64,000 nt of DNA from the NCBI RefSeq assembly GCF_002794355.1, contig NZ_PGOI01000006.1:1-64000 (forward strand), written 5' to 3'. Shown here in pieces: positions 51,773 to 61,279 of the stretch. The DNA comes from Pseudorhodobacter sp. MZDSW-24AT (GTDB lineage Bacteria > Pseudomonadota > Alphaproteobacteria > Rhodobacterales > Rhodobacteraceae). Every line of letters begins with the position of its first letter. Position 1 is the stretch's first letter. The notes under the pieces are model-generated. The model was given only the letters and a program-made list of their open reading frames with translations, searched no databases and had not been told where the DNA came from. Both the position numbers and the translations under genes were made by a program.

Positions 51773-52063
51773 TCAGGCGACCTCGACCACGGGCGAGGCG
51801 AGATGCGGATCGACCAGGGCCTCGATCCGCGCGGTCCGGCCCATCCAGGGCTCGGGACGGATCGCCTTCACCCAGTCAGCAAAGCTCGGGATGAAGCCAA
51901 GGTCTTCCTTCACATGCTGCTCTCCCACCCAGCGGGTCGGGATGATGCGCCCGGTCGAGAGGGTGAGGGTCTGGCCGAAGATCGTCTCGGCCATGAAGAT
52001 GCCCTCCGCATGGTGGCGCAAGGCCCGGTGCCGGAAGTCAGCCGTGATCTCCTTGCTCTGGTC
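51773..52063 (-). pseudogene. DUF6915 gene, 3' part (separated by the Tn554-like element)
   Basis: Encodes DQSKEITADFRHRALRHHAE, then ETIFGQTLTLSTGRIIPTRW and FIPSFADWVKAI, the C-terminal two thirds of DUF6915. The frame joins that of 55478-55568 if the intervening DNA is removed (codons for Trp-Leu-Asp-Gln-Ser-Lys). Upstream of 52063 the frame runs into the antisense of the inserted recombinase. Confidence 0.88.
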
Positions 52064-52141
52064 GATTATGTGGACAGCACGCCGACGGTGGCGTTTTGCC
52101 CTATGCTGGCTGTTACGACCCGCAAAAACACCGAGGCGCAA

Positions 52142-53302
52142 ATGTTCAAACTGAGAAGCGCCGACGGTGGCGCGACCATTCTTGTGACCGATATGGACGG
52201 CAACGCAGTCGACCCGATCTGCAGATTTGTCGGCTACCTTGGGGCGAAGGCGTATTCGCCGAACACCGCCCTCGCCTATGCACGCGACCTCATTCATCTC
52301 TGGACCTTTCTCTCAACCCAAGGAATTCACTGGACCTCCTTCTCCCCCGAACTCTCGGCCGCATTCCTCGAGTACCTCCGGTCGGTAAACGCCAAACGCA
52401 AGCGCCGGGATACTTCGATCAGACTGGTGGTGAGCGAGGGGGCTGCCGTTCAGCAGGGCCTTTCAGCCGCCACGATCAATCGCATCCTCGTGGCGGTTGA
52501 CGCCTTCTATCGCTGGGCGATTTTCACAGGAGCGTTCAGCGGGCCAAACCCCATAGTCAGAAGGCAGGATCGGACTTCCTGGCGGGTGAGCGACCGACAC
52601 AAACCTTTTCTGGCAGGTATTTCGCAGCATAAGCCTGAGATCAGAGAATTGCGCCTGAAAACGGTGCAACGGCTCCCCCGACCGATGAGCCAATATCAGG
52701 TTGAAAGCTTACTGGCCGCCACCCGCAATCTCCGCGACCGCAGCCTGATCTTGCTCATGTTGAATGGTGGCCTACGCCCAGGGGAGGTCCTTGGATTGCA
52801 GATGAAAGACATAAGCTACGGGCGTCGTCGCATCTTCGTCCGCTGCTGCGACGATCATCCAAAGGGCGCGAGATCGAAGTCCCGCGTCGAGCGCATAGTC
52901 GATTTGCACGATGGCGAGACCCTGGAAACACTGAACACGTACGTCATGCATGAACGGCCTCACGATGCCGAAGCGCTGTTCGTTTTCCTCGTAGGCGGGG
53001 GAGGCGCAAATCGTAAGGATCCATTGTCCTATTCTGCGCTGGCCCGTCTATTTGCCCGTGCTTGCGACCGCGCCGGGATCCGAGAACAGTGGATGACCCC
53101 CCATGCACTCCGCCACACCCACGCGACACGCATGTGGGAGGCGGGGATGCGAGAGCTGACCCTGCAGAAGCGCTTGGGCCATGCATCGCCGGAATCGACG
53201 AAGATTTATACTAGGGTCTCCGATGCCGTGGTCGTGACCGAATACCGGCGGGCCCTCGGCCTTGATCGCCCGGCGCGGGGTGAAGGGGGAGATCAGCCGT
53301 GA
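52142..53302 (+). CDS. tnpA: TnpA-like tyrosine recombinase of the Tn554-like element
   Basis: A 386-aa protein from ATG 52142 (GAGGCG site). The N-terminal SAM-like core-binding domain includes FVGYLGAKAYSPNTALAYAR. The catalytic domain has Arg in GGLRPGEVLGL (about 213), HALRHTHATRMW (His and Arg II), LGHASPESTKIYTRV (His and the nucleophilic Tyr). All catalytic residues are present, so it should be active. Its stop overlaps the tnpB start (GTGA). Confidence 0.9.
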   Translation: MFKLRSADGGATILVTDMDGNAVDPICRFVGYLGAKAYSPNTALAYARDLIHLWTFLSTQGIHWTSFSPELSAAFLEYLRSVNAKRKRRDTSIRLVVSEGAAVQQGLSAATINRILVAVDAFYRWAIFTGAFSGPNPIVRRQDRTSWRVSDRHKPFLAGISQHKPEIRELRLKTVQRLPRPMSQYQVESLLAATRNLRDRSLILLMLNGGLRPGEVLGLQMKDISYGRRRIFVRCCDDHPKGARSKSRVERIVDLHDGETLETLNTYVMHERPHDAEALFVFLVGGGGANRKDPLSYSALARLFARACDRAGIREQWMTPHALRHTHATRMWEAGMRELTLQKRLGHASPESTKIYTRVSDAVVVTEYRRALGLDRPARGEGGDQP

Positions 53303-55329
53303 AGCAGATCTCTCCTAAAACCGAGACCGGTCATCCCCGCCCCTTCAAACATGCGGACGAAGCGGACTATGCGGCCTTTCTGGCGTGCATTCCGATGGAC
53401 GACAGTTTTCGGCGCCAACGGCTGCTTTACCGATCTAGGTTTGTCGAGAGCTGGCCGGATATCAACGACTGGTTCTCCGCCCCCCTGCCGATCAGGATTG
53501 GCCGCCTGAGCGGCGACACGCAGGCACACCCGACTTATCCGGTCAGTTTTCGGGCGCGCAGTTACCTGTACTACGCCGCCATGACTGACTGCATCCAGCT
53601 GGACTACGACTTTCTGTTTGCCGTCGGGAACATGCGCGTTGCTGAGACGATGGCACCCCTAGGCGCCTACACTGGTTTGGACCAGTTGGTCGCGGAAAGC
53701 GAGCGGATTGGCTATTCCGCAGCCAGCGTGCGGGCGTCGCTTCACGTCATCCTGCCCCGGCTCGCCATGCACACCGGCATCCGATCCTTCGATGATCTCC
53801 GACAGCGCCACCTTGACGAGATGATGGCCGGTATCGAAGCATTCGCAGAGCGCAGTGACGCTCACCTGTTCAGAAAGGAAGAGGAAGACTTCCCGAACGG
53901 CTTTCTGCGAGGTTGGCACAACCAGACCCGGCGATTGCAGCTTCTCCTCTTCCACAACGGAAATGATGTTGTCCGCCCACAGATCATACAGGACAAGCGC
54001 AAACCGATCCCATCGCCGCGGCCTGATCTTCAGGACTGGGCGGATCGCTGGGTTGCGAAAAGGCAGCTGACCTTGGCGCGCCCGACGGTCGACCACTTAG
54101 CCGTGTCGATGCGCCACTTCATCGGTTACCTCGCGGGCTTGCAACCCAAGGTTCAGACCTTTGCGGACATCACGCCCGACCTCTTCAACGATTACCTGCG
54201 CCACTTGCAGCACGACATCGCGCCTCGAACCGGCGCGCCACTGTCCATTACTGCCCGGCGCGCACGAGCAGGTGCCGTTGCCAGATTTCTCGCGGACGGT
54301 GCGGCTTGGGATTGGCCGAACTTCCCCACACGCCCGCTCCTCGACCCAAGTGACCTGCCGAGGCTAGCGCACCGCGTTCCGCGGTTCATACCCGACGATC
54401 AGCTTTCACGTCTGATGGAGCATCTTCCGAAGATCGAATGTGCATTCCAGCGTGCAGCACTTCTGGTTGCCCGCTGGTCAGGGGCTAGAAGGGGAGAGAT
54501 CGTCCGGCTCCGCATCGACTGTCTGGATCGCTATCCCGACGGGACCCATCGCCTACGAATTCCTGCAAGAAAGACGATGCGGGAGCGCCTTGTTCCGCTC
54601 CACGATGACGCTGCCACGGCATTGAGCCAGGTGATCGCTAGCCGTTTGGAAGCCAATGACCGACCGATCCGGGACGATAGGACTGGCGAAATTGTTCGAT
54701 ATGTCTTCTATCGCCGCGGCGGGCGGATTTCGCCAGACTACTTGATGCAGGCTCCACTGAACCAACTCTGCACGCTGGCCGGGCTTATCGATCATGACGG
54801 CAAACCCACAGTCAGCACTCACCGGTTTCGACATACCGTAGGCACGCAACTGGCCGAGCGCGGGGCGAAACTGCACACGATCATGAGTGTTCTCGGTCAT
54901 CAGACCCCTCATATGTCGATGGTCTACGCTAGGATCAGCGACACCGAAGTGCTGCGCGATTACCGCAGCGTCCTGGGACCCGGCGAAACGATTGCCGGCC
55001 CGGGTGCAGATGCGATCCGCGCAGGCAAGCTGTCGTGCGCGGCGATCGATTGGCTGAAGTCGAACTTCATCAAGACTGAGCTCGAACTTGGCCATTGTCT
55101 TCGCCTGCCCTCAGAGGGGCCTTGCGAATGCGACCTGTATCTCAGCTGCACAAAATTTGTGACCAGTAAGGCCTATGCTGGTCGGCTTCGAGACAGGAGA
55201 AAACTCGAAGTAGCGCTTGCAGCCGATGCCAGAGAACGGGGGTGGTCGCGAGAAGTCGAACGGCACAACGGCATCGCGAACCGCATCGAAAGGCTCTTGG
55301 TCGACCTGGAAGAACCAATTGAAGAATGA
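53299..55329 (+). CDS. tnpB: TnpB-like large tyrosine recombinase of the Tn554-like element
   Basis: A 676-aa protein from GTG 53299. The N-terminal 230 residues are element-specific. The core-binding domain is about 250-330. The catalytic domain has Arg in SGARRGEIVRL (about 397), HRFRHTVGTQL and LGHQTPHMSMVYARI (Tyr nucleophile). The C-terminal segment contains clustered cysteines (PCECDLYLSCTKFV), typical of Tn554-type TnpB. This is a transposition recombinase, unrelated to RNA-guided TnpB of IS200/IS605. Confidence 0.9.
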   Translation: MKQISPKTETGHPRPFKHADEADYAAFLACIPMDDSFRRQRLLYRSRFVESWPDINDWFSAPLPIRIGRLSGDTQAHPTYPVSFRARSYLYYAAMTDCIQLDYDFLFAVGNMRVAETMAPLGAYTGLDQLVAESERIGYSAASVRASLHVILPRLAMHTGIRSFDDLRQRHLDEMMAGIEAFAERSDAHLFRKEEEDFPNGFLRGWHNQTRRLQLLLFHNGNDVVRPQIIQDKRKPIPSPRPDLQDWADRWVAKRQLTLARPTVDHLAVSMRHFIGYLAGLQPKVQTFADITPDLFNDYLRHLQHDIAPRTGAPLSITARRARAGAVARFLADGAAWDWPNFPTRPLLDPSDLPRLAHRVPRFIPDDQLSRLMEHLPKIECAFQRAALLVARWSGARRGEIVRLRIDCLDRYPDGTHRLRIPARKTMRERLVPLHDDAATALSQVIASRLEANDRPIRDDRTGEIVRYVFYRRGGRISPDYLMQAPLNQLCTLAGLIDHDGKPTVSTHRFRHTVGTQLAERGAKLHTIMSVLGHQTPHMSMVYARISDTEVLRDYRSVLGPGETIAGPGADAIRAGKLSCAAIDWLKSNFIKTELELGHCLRLPSEGPCECDLYLSCTKFVTSKAYAGRLRDRRKLEVALAADARERGWSREVERHNGIANRIERLLVDLEEPIEE

Positions 55330-55365
55330 ACTCTGCGGCGGCCCCGCGATAGACCACAGGGACCT

Positions 55366-55417
55366 CCCCGCCGTCCTCACCGCCAGCGCTTTGATCCGCG
55401 CAGTGCGGACGGCGGGG
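55366..55417. terminator. Inverted repeat at the tnpB 3' end
   Basis: CCCCGCCGTCC (55366-55376) pairs perfectly with GGACGGCGGGG (55407-55417) around a 30-nt loop, between tnpB and the right end of the element. Probably blocks transcription across the element's end. It could also bind the recombinases. Confidence 0.5.
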
Positions 55418-55477
55418 CCCCTCCTATGGACTATCGCTACCCTCAGCGTAAAGAAAGCGCTTGCCTGTCCAGATAAC

Positions 55478-55568
55478 ATCTAACCAGGCATGCACCGCCA
55501 TGAAATCGTCGACCGTGCCGCCCCATTTCTTCACCGAGGACAAGGCGTGGTGATACGGATGTGCCATG
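55478..55568 (-). pseudogene. DUF6915 gene, 5' part
   Basis: Starts at ATG 55568 and encodes MAHPYHHALSSVKKWGG, then VDDFMAVHAWLD, the conserved N-terminus of DUF6915, before running into the Tn554-like element. The remaining frame yields a chimeric peptide ending at 55424. It lies nine bases after the DUF6878 stop, in the same operon. Confidence 0.88.
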
Positions 55569-55577
55569 GCCACCCCC

Positions 55578-56069
55578 TCAGAAGTCATGGGTGAAGAGTT
55601 CAGACGAGGTGAAGCGCTCGTTGAACTCGAGATGGATACAGCGGGCCGCGGCATCGAAGCAGAACTCGCCCCAGGCACCGTCGTTGTTTTCCCAGCCGCA
55701 GTGGGTATCGGAGAGGAAATCGTAGGCAAGCTGCTCGACGACATCCTCAAGCGACAGGCTGCGCATTTCGACCTCGGGGTCGTCCCAGGTGAGCGCCGCG
55801 TATTCGATCTCGGTCTTCGGGAACTCGACCGCGGTCTCGCCGGACCATGCGCCGATGCTTTCGATCTGGCCGCTGTCACCGGCACCGTCAAAGGTCACGG
55901 TGACATGGGTGATGCTGGCGGCCGTGAGGCCATCGAAGAGGCGATCCTTGTTGCCGGGACGCAGCGCGTCAATCCGGGCAGCGCGTTCGGCATGCGCCGC
56001 GAAGATCTGGCCCATGTCGACGGTTGAGGGCGCCATCGGGGGCGCGAGGGTGGGTTCAGTCGGGATCAT
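55578..56069 (-). CDS. DUF6878 family protein
   Basis: A 163-aa acidic protein. The core THVTVTFDGAGDSGQIESI and the C-terminal DFLSDTHCGWENNDGAWGEF are the family's hallmark. It is widespread on Rhodobacterales and Sphingomonadales plasmids beside DUF6915 and RadC. Function unknown. The purine-rich leader upstream (56070-56171) holds no gene. Confidence 0.87.
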   Translation of the reverse strand: MIPTEPTLAPPMAPSTVDMGQIFAAHAERAARIDALRPGNKDRLFDGLTAASITHVTVTFDGAGDSGQIESIGAWSGETAVEFPKTEIEYAALTWDDPEVEMRSLSLEDVVEQLAYDFLSDTHCGWENNDGAWGEFCFDAAARCIHLEFNERFTSSELFTHDF

Positions 56070-56171
56070 CGGATGTCTCCGGTAAGAGGAAGGGATCGAA
56101 GCCGGGCCGGGCGATCTCTCTCCCCCGGGGCAAGCTCCAAATCCCCCCTGCCCTCCTCTGTCTCTCGGGCC

Positions 56172-56690
56172 TCACGCAGCGACCTGCAGCGCCCGGGCGG
56201 CGAAGGCGCGCCAGAGCGGGTCGACGAGACGCCCGTCAAGAAGGTCGGCGCGGTGGCGCAGCCGTTCCGCCAGATAGGGCTCACACCAGGCCGCCGTGCG
56301 GCAGGCCAGCGCGCGCAGCTGGCTTGCCTCAGTCACCACGCCCCGCGCCTCGGCCGCGCTAATCACCGGGTGGCTCCACGCAACGGCGCCATCGCTAGCG
56401 GCCCCGGCCAGCACAAGGCGCTCGTCGCGGTCGAGGATCGCCAGAAGCTGGGGCGCAGCATCCGGGGCAATCCCTTCGGCATGGTCGATCGCGCCCTGCA
56501 TGGCCACGGCCAAGGTCGCGAAATGGGCGAGGACGAGCGGAGCGGCCCGGCCCGACATCAGATCGGCCGGTGCGCGGCGCGACAGGGTCAGGGCGAAGGG
56601 GTGATTGTGGTCAGCGTCGTCCGAGGAAAAATGCGGTGGGACGACCCGCGCGTAAGTGGTCGAGTGGATAGGCAATGGCAGGTCGAACAT
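56172..56690 (-). CDS. Conserved plasmid hypothetical protein
   Basis: A 172-aa protein from ATG 56690 (MFDLPLPIHSTTYARVVPP). Alanine-rich and helical in its C-terminal half, soluble. I recognise no domain. A member of the minus-strand accessory run DUF932-RadC-this-DUF6878-DUF6915, which is often kept together on such elements. Confidence 0.72.
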   Translation of the reverse strand: MFDLPLPIHSTTYARVVPPHFSSDDADHNHPFALTLSRRAPADLMSGRAAPLVLAHFATLAVAMQGAIDHAEGIAPDAAPQLLAILDRDERLVLAGAASDGAVAWSHPVISAAEARGVVTEASQLRALACRTAAWCEPYLAERLRHRADLLDGRLVDPLWRAFAARALQVAA

Positions 56691-56799
56691 GGGGAGATCT
56701 CCGACGGCGCGGGAAGCCTCTCTCCCCGCCTCATCCGTCAAAGACCAAACCGCCGCCCTCTTCCTCGAAGGGGCGACGGTAGCAAGTCTGGTGCCACGA

Positions 56800-57240
56800 T
56801 CAGAGCTTGCCGAGGGCCCGCAAGCTCAGCTCGGTCCCGCCGCCGACGATGATGTGGTCATGCAACGTCAGGCCGAGATACTTGCACCCCTTCTGGATCT
56901 CCTTGGTCATGCTGAGATCAGCCTCGGACGGCGTCGGATCACCCGACGGGTGGTTGTGGATCAGGATCAGGGCGCTGGCGTTCAGCATCAGCGCCCGCTT
57001 GATCACCTCGCGCGGATAGACTGGGACATGGTCAACCGTGCCGGTCGAGAGAAGCTCATCAGAAATGATGCGGTTCTTGCGGTCGAGATAGAGGACGTGG
57101 AACCGCTCGATTGGGCCGCGAACGGTGAGCGCACAATAGTCCATCAGCGCCTGCCAGCTGCCGATCACCGGGTTCTGACTGAGGTAGCGGCCGAGGATGT
57201 CGCGTGCCTCGAGGATGACGGTTTCTTCCTGGGGGGTCAT
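56800..57240 (-). CDS. RadC-like JAB-domain protein
   Basis: A 146-aa protein from ATG 57240 (MTPQEETVILEARDILG). The JAB1/MPN metal site HNHPSGDPTPSEAD is near residues 97-110. It is shorter than chromosomal RadC because it lacks the N-terminal HhH part, as is usual for plasmid versions. Despite the name, a repair role is unproven. It may act on or near DNA during element entry. Confidence 0.92.
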   Translation of the reverse strand: MTPQEETVILEARDILGRYLSQNPVIGSWQALMDYCALTVRGPIERFHVLYLDRKNRIISDELLSTGTVDHVPVYPREVIKRALMLNASALILIHNHPSGDPTPSEADLSMTKEIQKGCKYLGLTLHDHIIVGGGTELSLRALGKL

Positions 57241-57366
57241 GAAGGTTCTCGCTGAATTGCGCAGGCCGAAGCCCCCCGCCCTCTCGGGGCGGGGCCAGTG
57301 GCGTGCATGTGGAAGGAGAAAGCGCGACCGCCGCGCGCGAGGGCGGTCGCGATGTCGGACCAAGCG

Positions 57367-58566
57367 TCAGCCGACGCGGTCGAGGAGCTTCTTGGCGCGC
57401 CCTTCCATATCGAGGCGGGCATCCTGCTGGGTCTTGTCGCGCGCAAGCCGCGTGATGCCCTGCACGAAGTCGAAGATGCTCTCGGGCGGGCGGCCTTCCT
57501 CCATCAGCACCTTCTCGATGATCTTGCCGGACTCGGCCTTCGAGAAGCCGCGCTTGCGCAGGAAGTCATCCCGGTCCTCGTCCGTCCGTGCCACGATCTG
57601 CTGCCGCGCCGCCTTGATCCCGTTCACGAAGCCCTGCGGCGAGGAATTGGCGAAGCGCGTCAGCGCGGGAGCCGCTTCATGGGCGAAGCGCGAGGCGGCG
57701 TATTTCGAGTGGCGGATCTTGATCTCCTGAAAATCCTCGACGCCCCAGAGGTTCCGGTTCTGGCACACCGCCCGCAGGTAAAAGCTCGCCATGCCGAGCG
57801 TCTTGGCGCCCACCTCGGAGTTCCAGCAATAGAAGCCCCGGAAATAGAGATCGGGGGAGCCGTCGGGCAGCCGCCCCGCCTCGATCGGGTTGCGATCATC
57901 GACCAAGAACAGGAAGACGTCGCGGTCCGAGGCATAGAGCGTGGTCGTGTCGCGGCTGATTTCGACATCGGGGTTGTAGACCCCAGTCGACCAGTCAAGC
58001 ACCCCCGGCACCTTCCAGCGCGTGTCGCCGGTGCCATTGCCCGCGATGCGCTGTACCGCTTCGACCAACTCGTGATCATGGATGCGGCCATAGTCCGGGC
58101 CAGTCACCGCGCGCAGTTCGGTGCGGCCGTCTTCCGTCTCGAAGGTCTTCACCTGCTCAGCCCGGTGATTGGTCAAGCCGTATTGCAGGTTGATCCCTGC
58201 CAGCGGCGCGGGCAACTGCCGCAGGTAGGACGCCGGGGCACCGACGATGCTGGCAAGCTGGCCGAAGGCCCAGTGCGTGGGCGCGACCGGTTCATGCGCT
58301 TTCGGCAGCATAAGATGCAACCGCTCGGGGTTATCGCGCGCGGCCTCCACGCGGATGTCCGCCGTCTGCACGACCCGGCTGCGGCTGCGCTCGGAGCGAC
58401 CTTTCACACTGGCCCAAAGATCGTCTAGCGACAGATACCGCTCGTCATCGGGCCGGTTGAACCATTCGGACGACACCCGCCCGTTCCGCTCACCCCGGCT
58501 TACATCCACTTTCCAGCCACCAGCCCGCGTCGGTGCGACCGGATCCAGAACTTCCACAACGCCCAT
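57367..58566 (-). CDS. DUF932 domain protein (phage/plasmid-like)
   Basis: A 399-aa protein. DUF932 spans about 85-330 (LMLPKAHEPVAPTHWAFGQL, then NLQYGLTNHRAEQVKTFETE, then FYCWNSEVGAKTLGMASFYL). Very common on plasmids and phages of proteobacteria. Function unknown, though a role in DNA transactions is often assumed. First gene of the minus-strand accessory run. Confidence 0.9.
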   Translation of the reverse strand: MGVVEVLDPVAPTRAGGWKVDVSRGERNGRVSSEWFNRPDDERYLSLDDLWASVKGRSERSRSRVVQTADIRVEAARDNPERLHLMLPKAHEPVAPTHWAFGQLASIVGAPASYLRQLPAPLAGINLQYGLTNHRAEQVKTFETEDGRTELRAVTGPDYGRIHDHELVEAVQRIAGNGTGDTRWKVPGVLDWSTGVYNPDVEISRDTTTLYASDRDVFLFLVDDRNPIEAGRLPDGSPDLYFRGFYCWNSEVGAKTLGMASFYLRAVCQNRNLWGVEDFQEIKIRHSKYAASRFAHEAAPALTRFANSSPQGFVNGIKAARQQIVARTDEDRDDFLRKRGFSKAESGKIIEKVLMEEGRPPESIFDFVQGITRLARDKTQQDARLDMEGRAKKLLDRVG

Positions 58567-58853
58567 CGGCTATCTCCCGCGACGGGCGCCGGGAGCCACT
58601 CTCCCAGCCTCAACCCGTCACCGGTAAACCGGCCAAACTCGGACTCTCAGACGCAGGACGCAAACGTTTGTTTCATGGCCAAAATGGAAAACTCCTGCGC
58701 TTGCTGTCCGGCGCCAACCTTCACACTGTGTGCCACTAGATGCTTTCGTCGCAACTGCCCATCGGCGGTGCGTAATCATAGACTTTCGAAGCCAATTGGA
58801 CGAAAAATGAAGTTGAGTGGGCGGTTTGGGTCTTAGGTAGAATGGGGAGCAGT

Positions 58854-59855
58854 ATGCTCAGGAACGCTTTGCTGCTGGACGCCAAGGGAAACCCGATCCA
58901 CCAGGATCACAAGGTGCTTTCCGATGACTGGGATGAGATCAAGGATTGGTCGAGCAAGGTCTACATGCCTTATGACGTTTCACCGACGGGCAAATTCGAC
59001 CGGCCGCTTTCCACAATGCACTCAGCGATGATCGGCCGGATCACCGTCACGCGCTTTGCCTATGGCATCCCGGTCAACATCCGCGACTGGTCGCAGGATG
59101 CCGGAAACGCCGTGGTGCTTACGACGATCGGGGGCACCGCGCGGCACTGGGTAGATACCGACAACGCGGTGGAAACACCGATCGGCGGGTCGTTCGTGGT
59201 GGATTGCAGCCGCACCGACTACAACGTTGATTTCGATCCCGACCACCTGCAACTGAACCTGACCATCCCCCACCGGGTGCTGGAACAGGTCTGCAAGGAC
59301 TGGTTCGGCTTTGTACCCGGCGATGCACTCTGGCAGCACAAGTGCCGGATCGGCGGCGAGAATTCCAGTTGGCTGGCATTGATGCACTATGTCGTGGCCT
59401 GCCTTGCCGAAGCGCCGGACCGCCTGGCGCATGACCGGGCCGGGCGGCATCTGGAACAGACGATCTGCATCCATCTGCTGAACGAATGGGCCGCAAGGGC
59501 CGGGCTTGGTCTGGACGATCCGGCCCAGACCCTCGCACCAAAGACTGTGCGTTTGGCCGAGCAATACATGACCGATCACGCGGCCAGCCTGCCAACCATG
59601 GGCGAGGTCGCCGCGGCGGCCGGCACGTCAATCCGCAGCCTGACGGCGGCCTTTCGCAAGTTTCGCAACTATGCACCGTCAGACTTTCTGCGCGAACAGC
59701 GGCTGCAAGGCGTGCGGCGCGACCTGATTTCGTCCGAGGCAGGGAAAACCGTCTCGATGGTTGCGTATCGCTGGGGCTACATTTCGCTTGGTGAATTCGC
59801 CAAAGCCTACAAGGCGCGGTTCGGGGAACGTCCTTCCGATACCCTGCGTCGCTGA
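58854..59855 (+). CDS. AraC-family transcriptional regulator
   Basis: About 333 aa from ATG 58854 (behind GGGGAGCAG; an ATG at 58842 is also possible). An N-terminal AraC-binding-like sensor domain (about 20-200) is followed by a C-terminal double HTH (GEVAAAAGTSIRSLTAAFRK, then GYISLGEFAKAYKARFGERP). It reads towards the serine hydrolase gene 170 bp downstream and probably controls it. Not part of the element backbone, so likely cargo. Confidence 0.9.
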   Translation: MLRNALLLDAKGNPIHQDHKVLSDDWDEIKDWSSKVYMPYDVSPTGKFDRPLSTMHSAMIGRITVTRFAYGIPVNIRDWSQDAGNAVVLTTIGGTARHWVDTDNAVETPIGGSFVVDCSRTDYNVDFDPDHLQLNLTIPHRVLEQVCKDWFGFVPGDALWQHKCRIGGENSSWLALMHYVVACLAEAPDRLAHDRAGRHLEQTICIHLLNEWAARAGLGLDDPAQTLAPKTVRLAEQYMTDHAASLPTMGEVAAAAGTSIRSLTAAFRKFRNYAPSDFLREQRLQGVRRDLISSEAGKTVSMVAYRWGYISLGEFAKAYKARFGERPSDTLRR

Positions 59856-60029
59856 ATATCTGCCGATGGCAGACAGGGCTTTCCGATGGCAGACAGACGG
59901 GCTGCCGTTCCCTTCCTAATTCTGGTGCATCCCGTCGAGGAGGACGGGCAAACGCACTCGGCCATCTCGGCAGCCGACCAAAGCGTGGCGGCGAAGATGA
60001 TGGCGGAGTGGTCATTTGGGAGGATGAAC

Positions 60030-61223
60030 ATGAACACATCGCTGAAATCAGCCGCTGACGCGGTTCTGGCGCGGGCGGTTTCCGGCACACCCGGCGTTCC
60101 CGGCGTGGTTGCCGTTGCGACAGACGCAAAGGGCAACATCTATGAAGGCGCCGCCGGGAAACGGCAACTCGACGGATCGGTTGACATGACGACTGACTCG
60201 GTCTGCGCCATCTTTTCCACCACCAAGGCCATCACCGGCACCGTGTGCCTGCAACTGGTCGAAGAGGGCAAGCTGGACCTTGACGCGCCGGCCAGCACCT
60301 ATGCCCCCGAAATCGCCAAATGCCAGGTCATCACCGGGTTCGACGCGTCGGGCAATCCGACCTTCCGCCCGCCCAAGCGCGAAATCACCACGCGCATGTT
60401 GCTGTTGCACACGGCCGGGTTTGCCTATGACTTCTTCAACGAAACCTACAATCGGTTGGCCACCGACCACGGGCAGCCGTCGGTCGTGACGGCATCGCGC
60501 GCGGCGATCACCACGCCCATCCTGTTCGATCCCGGCGAAGACTGGGAATATGGATCGAACATCGACTGGGCGGGACAGGTCGTCGAAGGCATCCTCGGCC
60601 AACGTCTGGGTGTCGCCATGCAGGACCGCGTGTTCGACAGGCTGGGCATGACCGACAGCGCCTTTGCGATGCGCCCCGACATGCGGGCGCGTATGGCAAC
60701 CATGCACCAGCGCGATGCCGCAGGGGTGCTGTCGCCGCTGGTGGACTGGACCCTGCCGCAGCCGCCCGAGATCGACATGGGCGGGCACGGCTTGTATTCG
60801 ACGGCGCTCGACTACGCCAAGTTCATCCGCATGTGGCTGAACGACGGCAACGGCCCAAACGGCCGCGTCCTGAAACCTGAAACCGTTGCGATGGCTGAAA
60901 AGAACGGCCTTGGCGAGTTGAAGATCAAGGGCTTGCCCAGCGTCATCCCCAGCCTGTCGAACTATGCCGAGTTCTTCCCCGGCATGCCAAAATCCTGGGC
61001 GCTGACCTTCATGGTGAACGAAGAAGACGCCCCGACCGGCCGCCCCGCAGGCGCGCTGGCGTGGGCGGGGCTGGCCAATCTCTACTACTGGATCGACCGA
61101 AAGAATGGCATAGGCGGCTTCTGGGCCACGCAGATCCTGCCATTTGCCGATCCGGCGTCAGTCGGGGGTTATGTGGACTTCGAAACGGCCGTCTACCGCA
61201 ACGCGATCAAGGCCGCAGCTTAA
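60030..61223 (+). CDS. Serine hydrolase of the class C beta-lactamase/EstB family
   Basis: About 397 aa from ATG 60030, six bases after GGGAGG. Ser-x-x-Lys motif in [10 protein letters not shown] (about 61-70), Tyr-x-Asn in WEYGSNIDW (about 171-179), and a third-motif-like GGFWATQ near the C-terminus. No signal peptide, so a cytoplasmic esterase is more likely than a secreted beta-lactamase. The upstream AraC regulator suggests inducible expression. Substrate unknown. Confidence 0.87.
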   Translation: MNTSLKSAADAVLARAVSGTPGVPGVVAVATDAKGNIYEGAAGKRQLDGSVDMTTDSVCAIFSTTKAITGTVCLQLVEEGKLDLDAPASTYAPEIAKCQVITGFDASGNPTFRPPKREITTRMLLLHTAGFAYDFFNETYNRLATDHGQPSVVTASRAAITTPILFDPGEDWEYGSNIDWAGQVVEGILGQRLGVAMQDRVFDRLGMTDSAFAMRPDMRARMATMHQRDAAGVLSPLVDWTLPQPPEIDMGGHGLYSTALDYAKFIRMWLNDGNGPNGRVLKPETVAMAEKNGLGELKIKGLPSVIPSLSNYAEFFPGMPKSWALTFMVNEEDAPTGRPAGALAWAGLANLYYWIDRKNGIGGFWATQILPFADPASVGGYVDFETAVYRNAIKAAA

Positions 61224-61232
61224 TGAAGTGAA

Positions 61233-61254
61233 CCCGGCGGGTTTCCCCGCCGGG
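61233..61254 (-). terminator. Hairpin terminator 3' of ssb copy 2
   Basis: CCCGGCGGG-TTTC-CCCGCCGGG is a perfect 9-bp stem with the same loop as the hairpin after ssb copy 1. It separates the converging serine-hydrolase and ssb genes. Confidence 0.6.
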
Positions 61255-61279
61255 CCCCGAGGGGGAGACCCCGTTCTTT

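Larger units (their letters stand above)
52064..55479 (+). mobile_element. Tn554-like element with two tyrosine recombinases, inserted in a DUF6915 gene
   Basis: This 3.4-kb insert interrupts the DUF6915 reading frame exactly. Both ends start with GAT reading inward and share an imperfect inverted repeat: TTATGTGGACAGCA (52066-52079), and its counterpart TTATCTGGACAGGCA on the minus strand at 55462-55476. It carries only tnpA- and tnpB-like genes. A tnpC-like gene and cargo are absent. No target duplication beyond two or three ambiguous bases is visible, as expected for tyrosine-recombinase transposition. Confidence 0.85.

Noticed and set aside
53299-55329. RNA-guided TnpB nuclease of the IS200/IS605 type
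   Set aside because: The protein has tyrosine-recombinase motifs (Arg, HxxR, Tyr) and no RuvC signature. The shared name is coincidental.
52064-55479. Recombinase-in-trio (RIT) element
   Set aside because: Only two recombinase genes are present, and their sizes (386 and 676 aa) and the Cys-rich tail fit Tn554 TnpA/TnpB rather than a trio.
60030-61223. Secreted class C beta-lactamase conferring resistance
   Set aside because: No signal peptide and poor agreement beyond the SxxK and YxN motifs. An esterase-type serine hydrolase is more likely.
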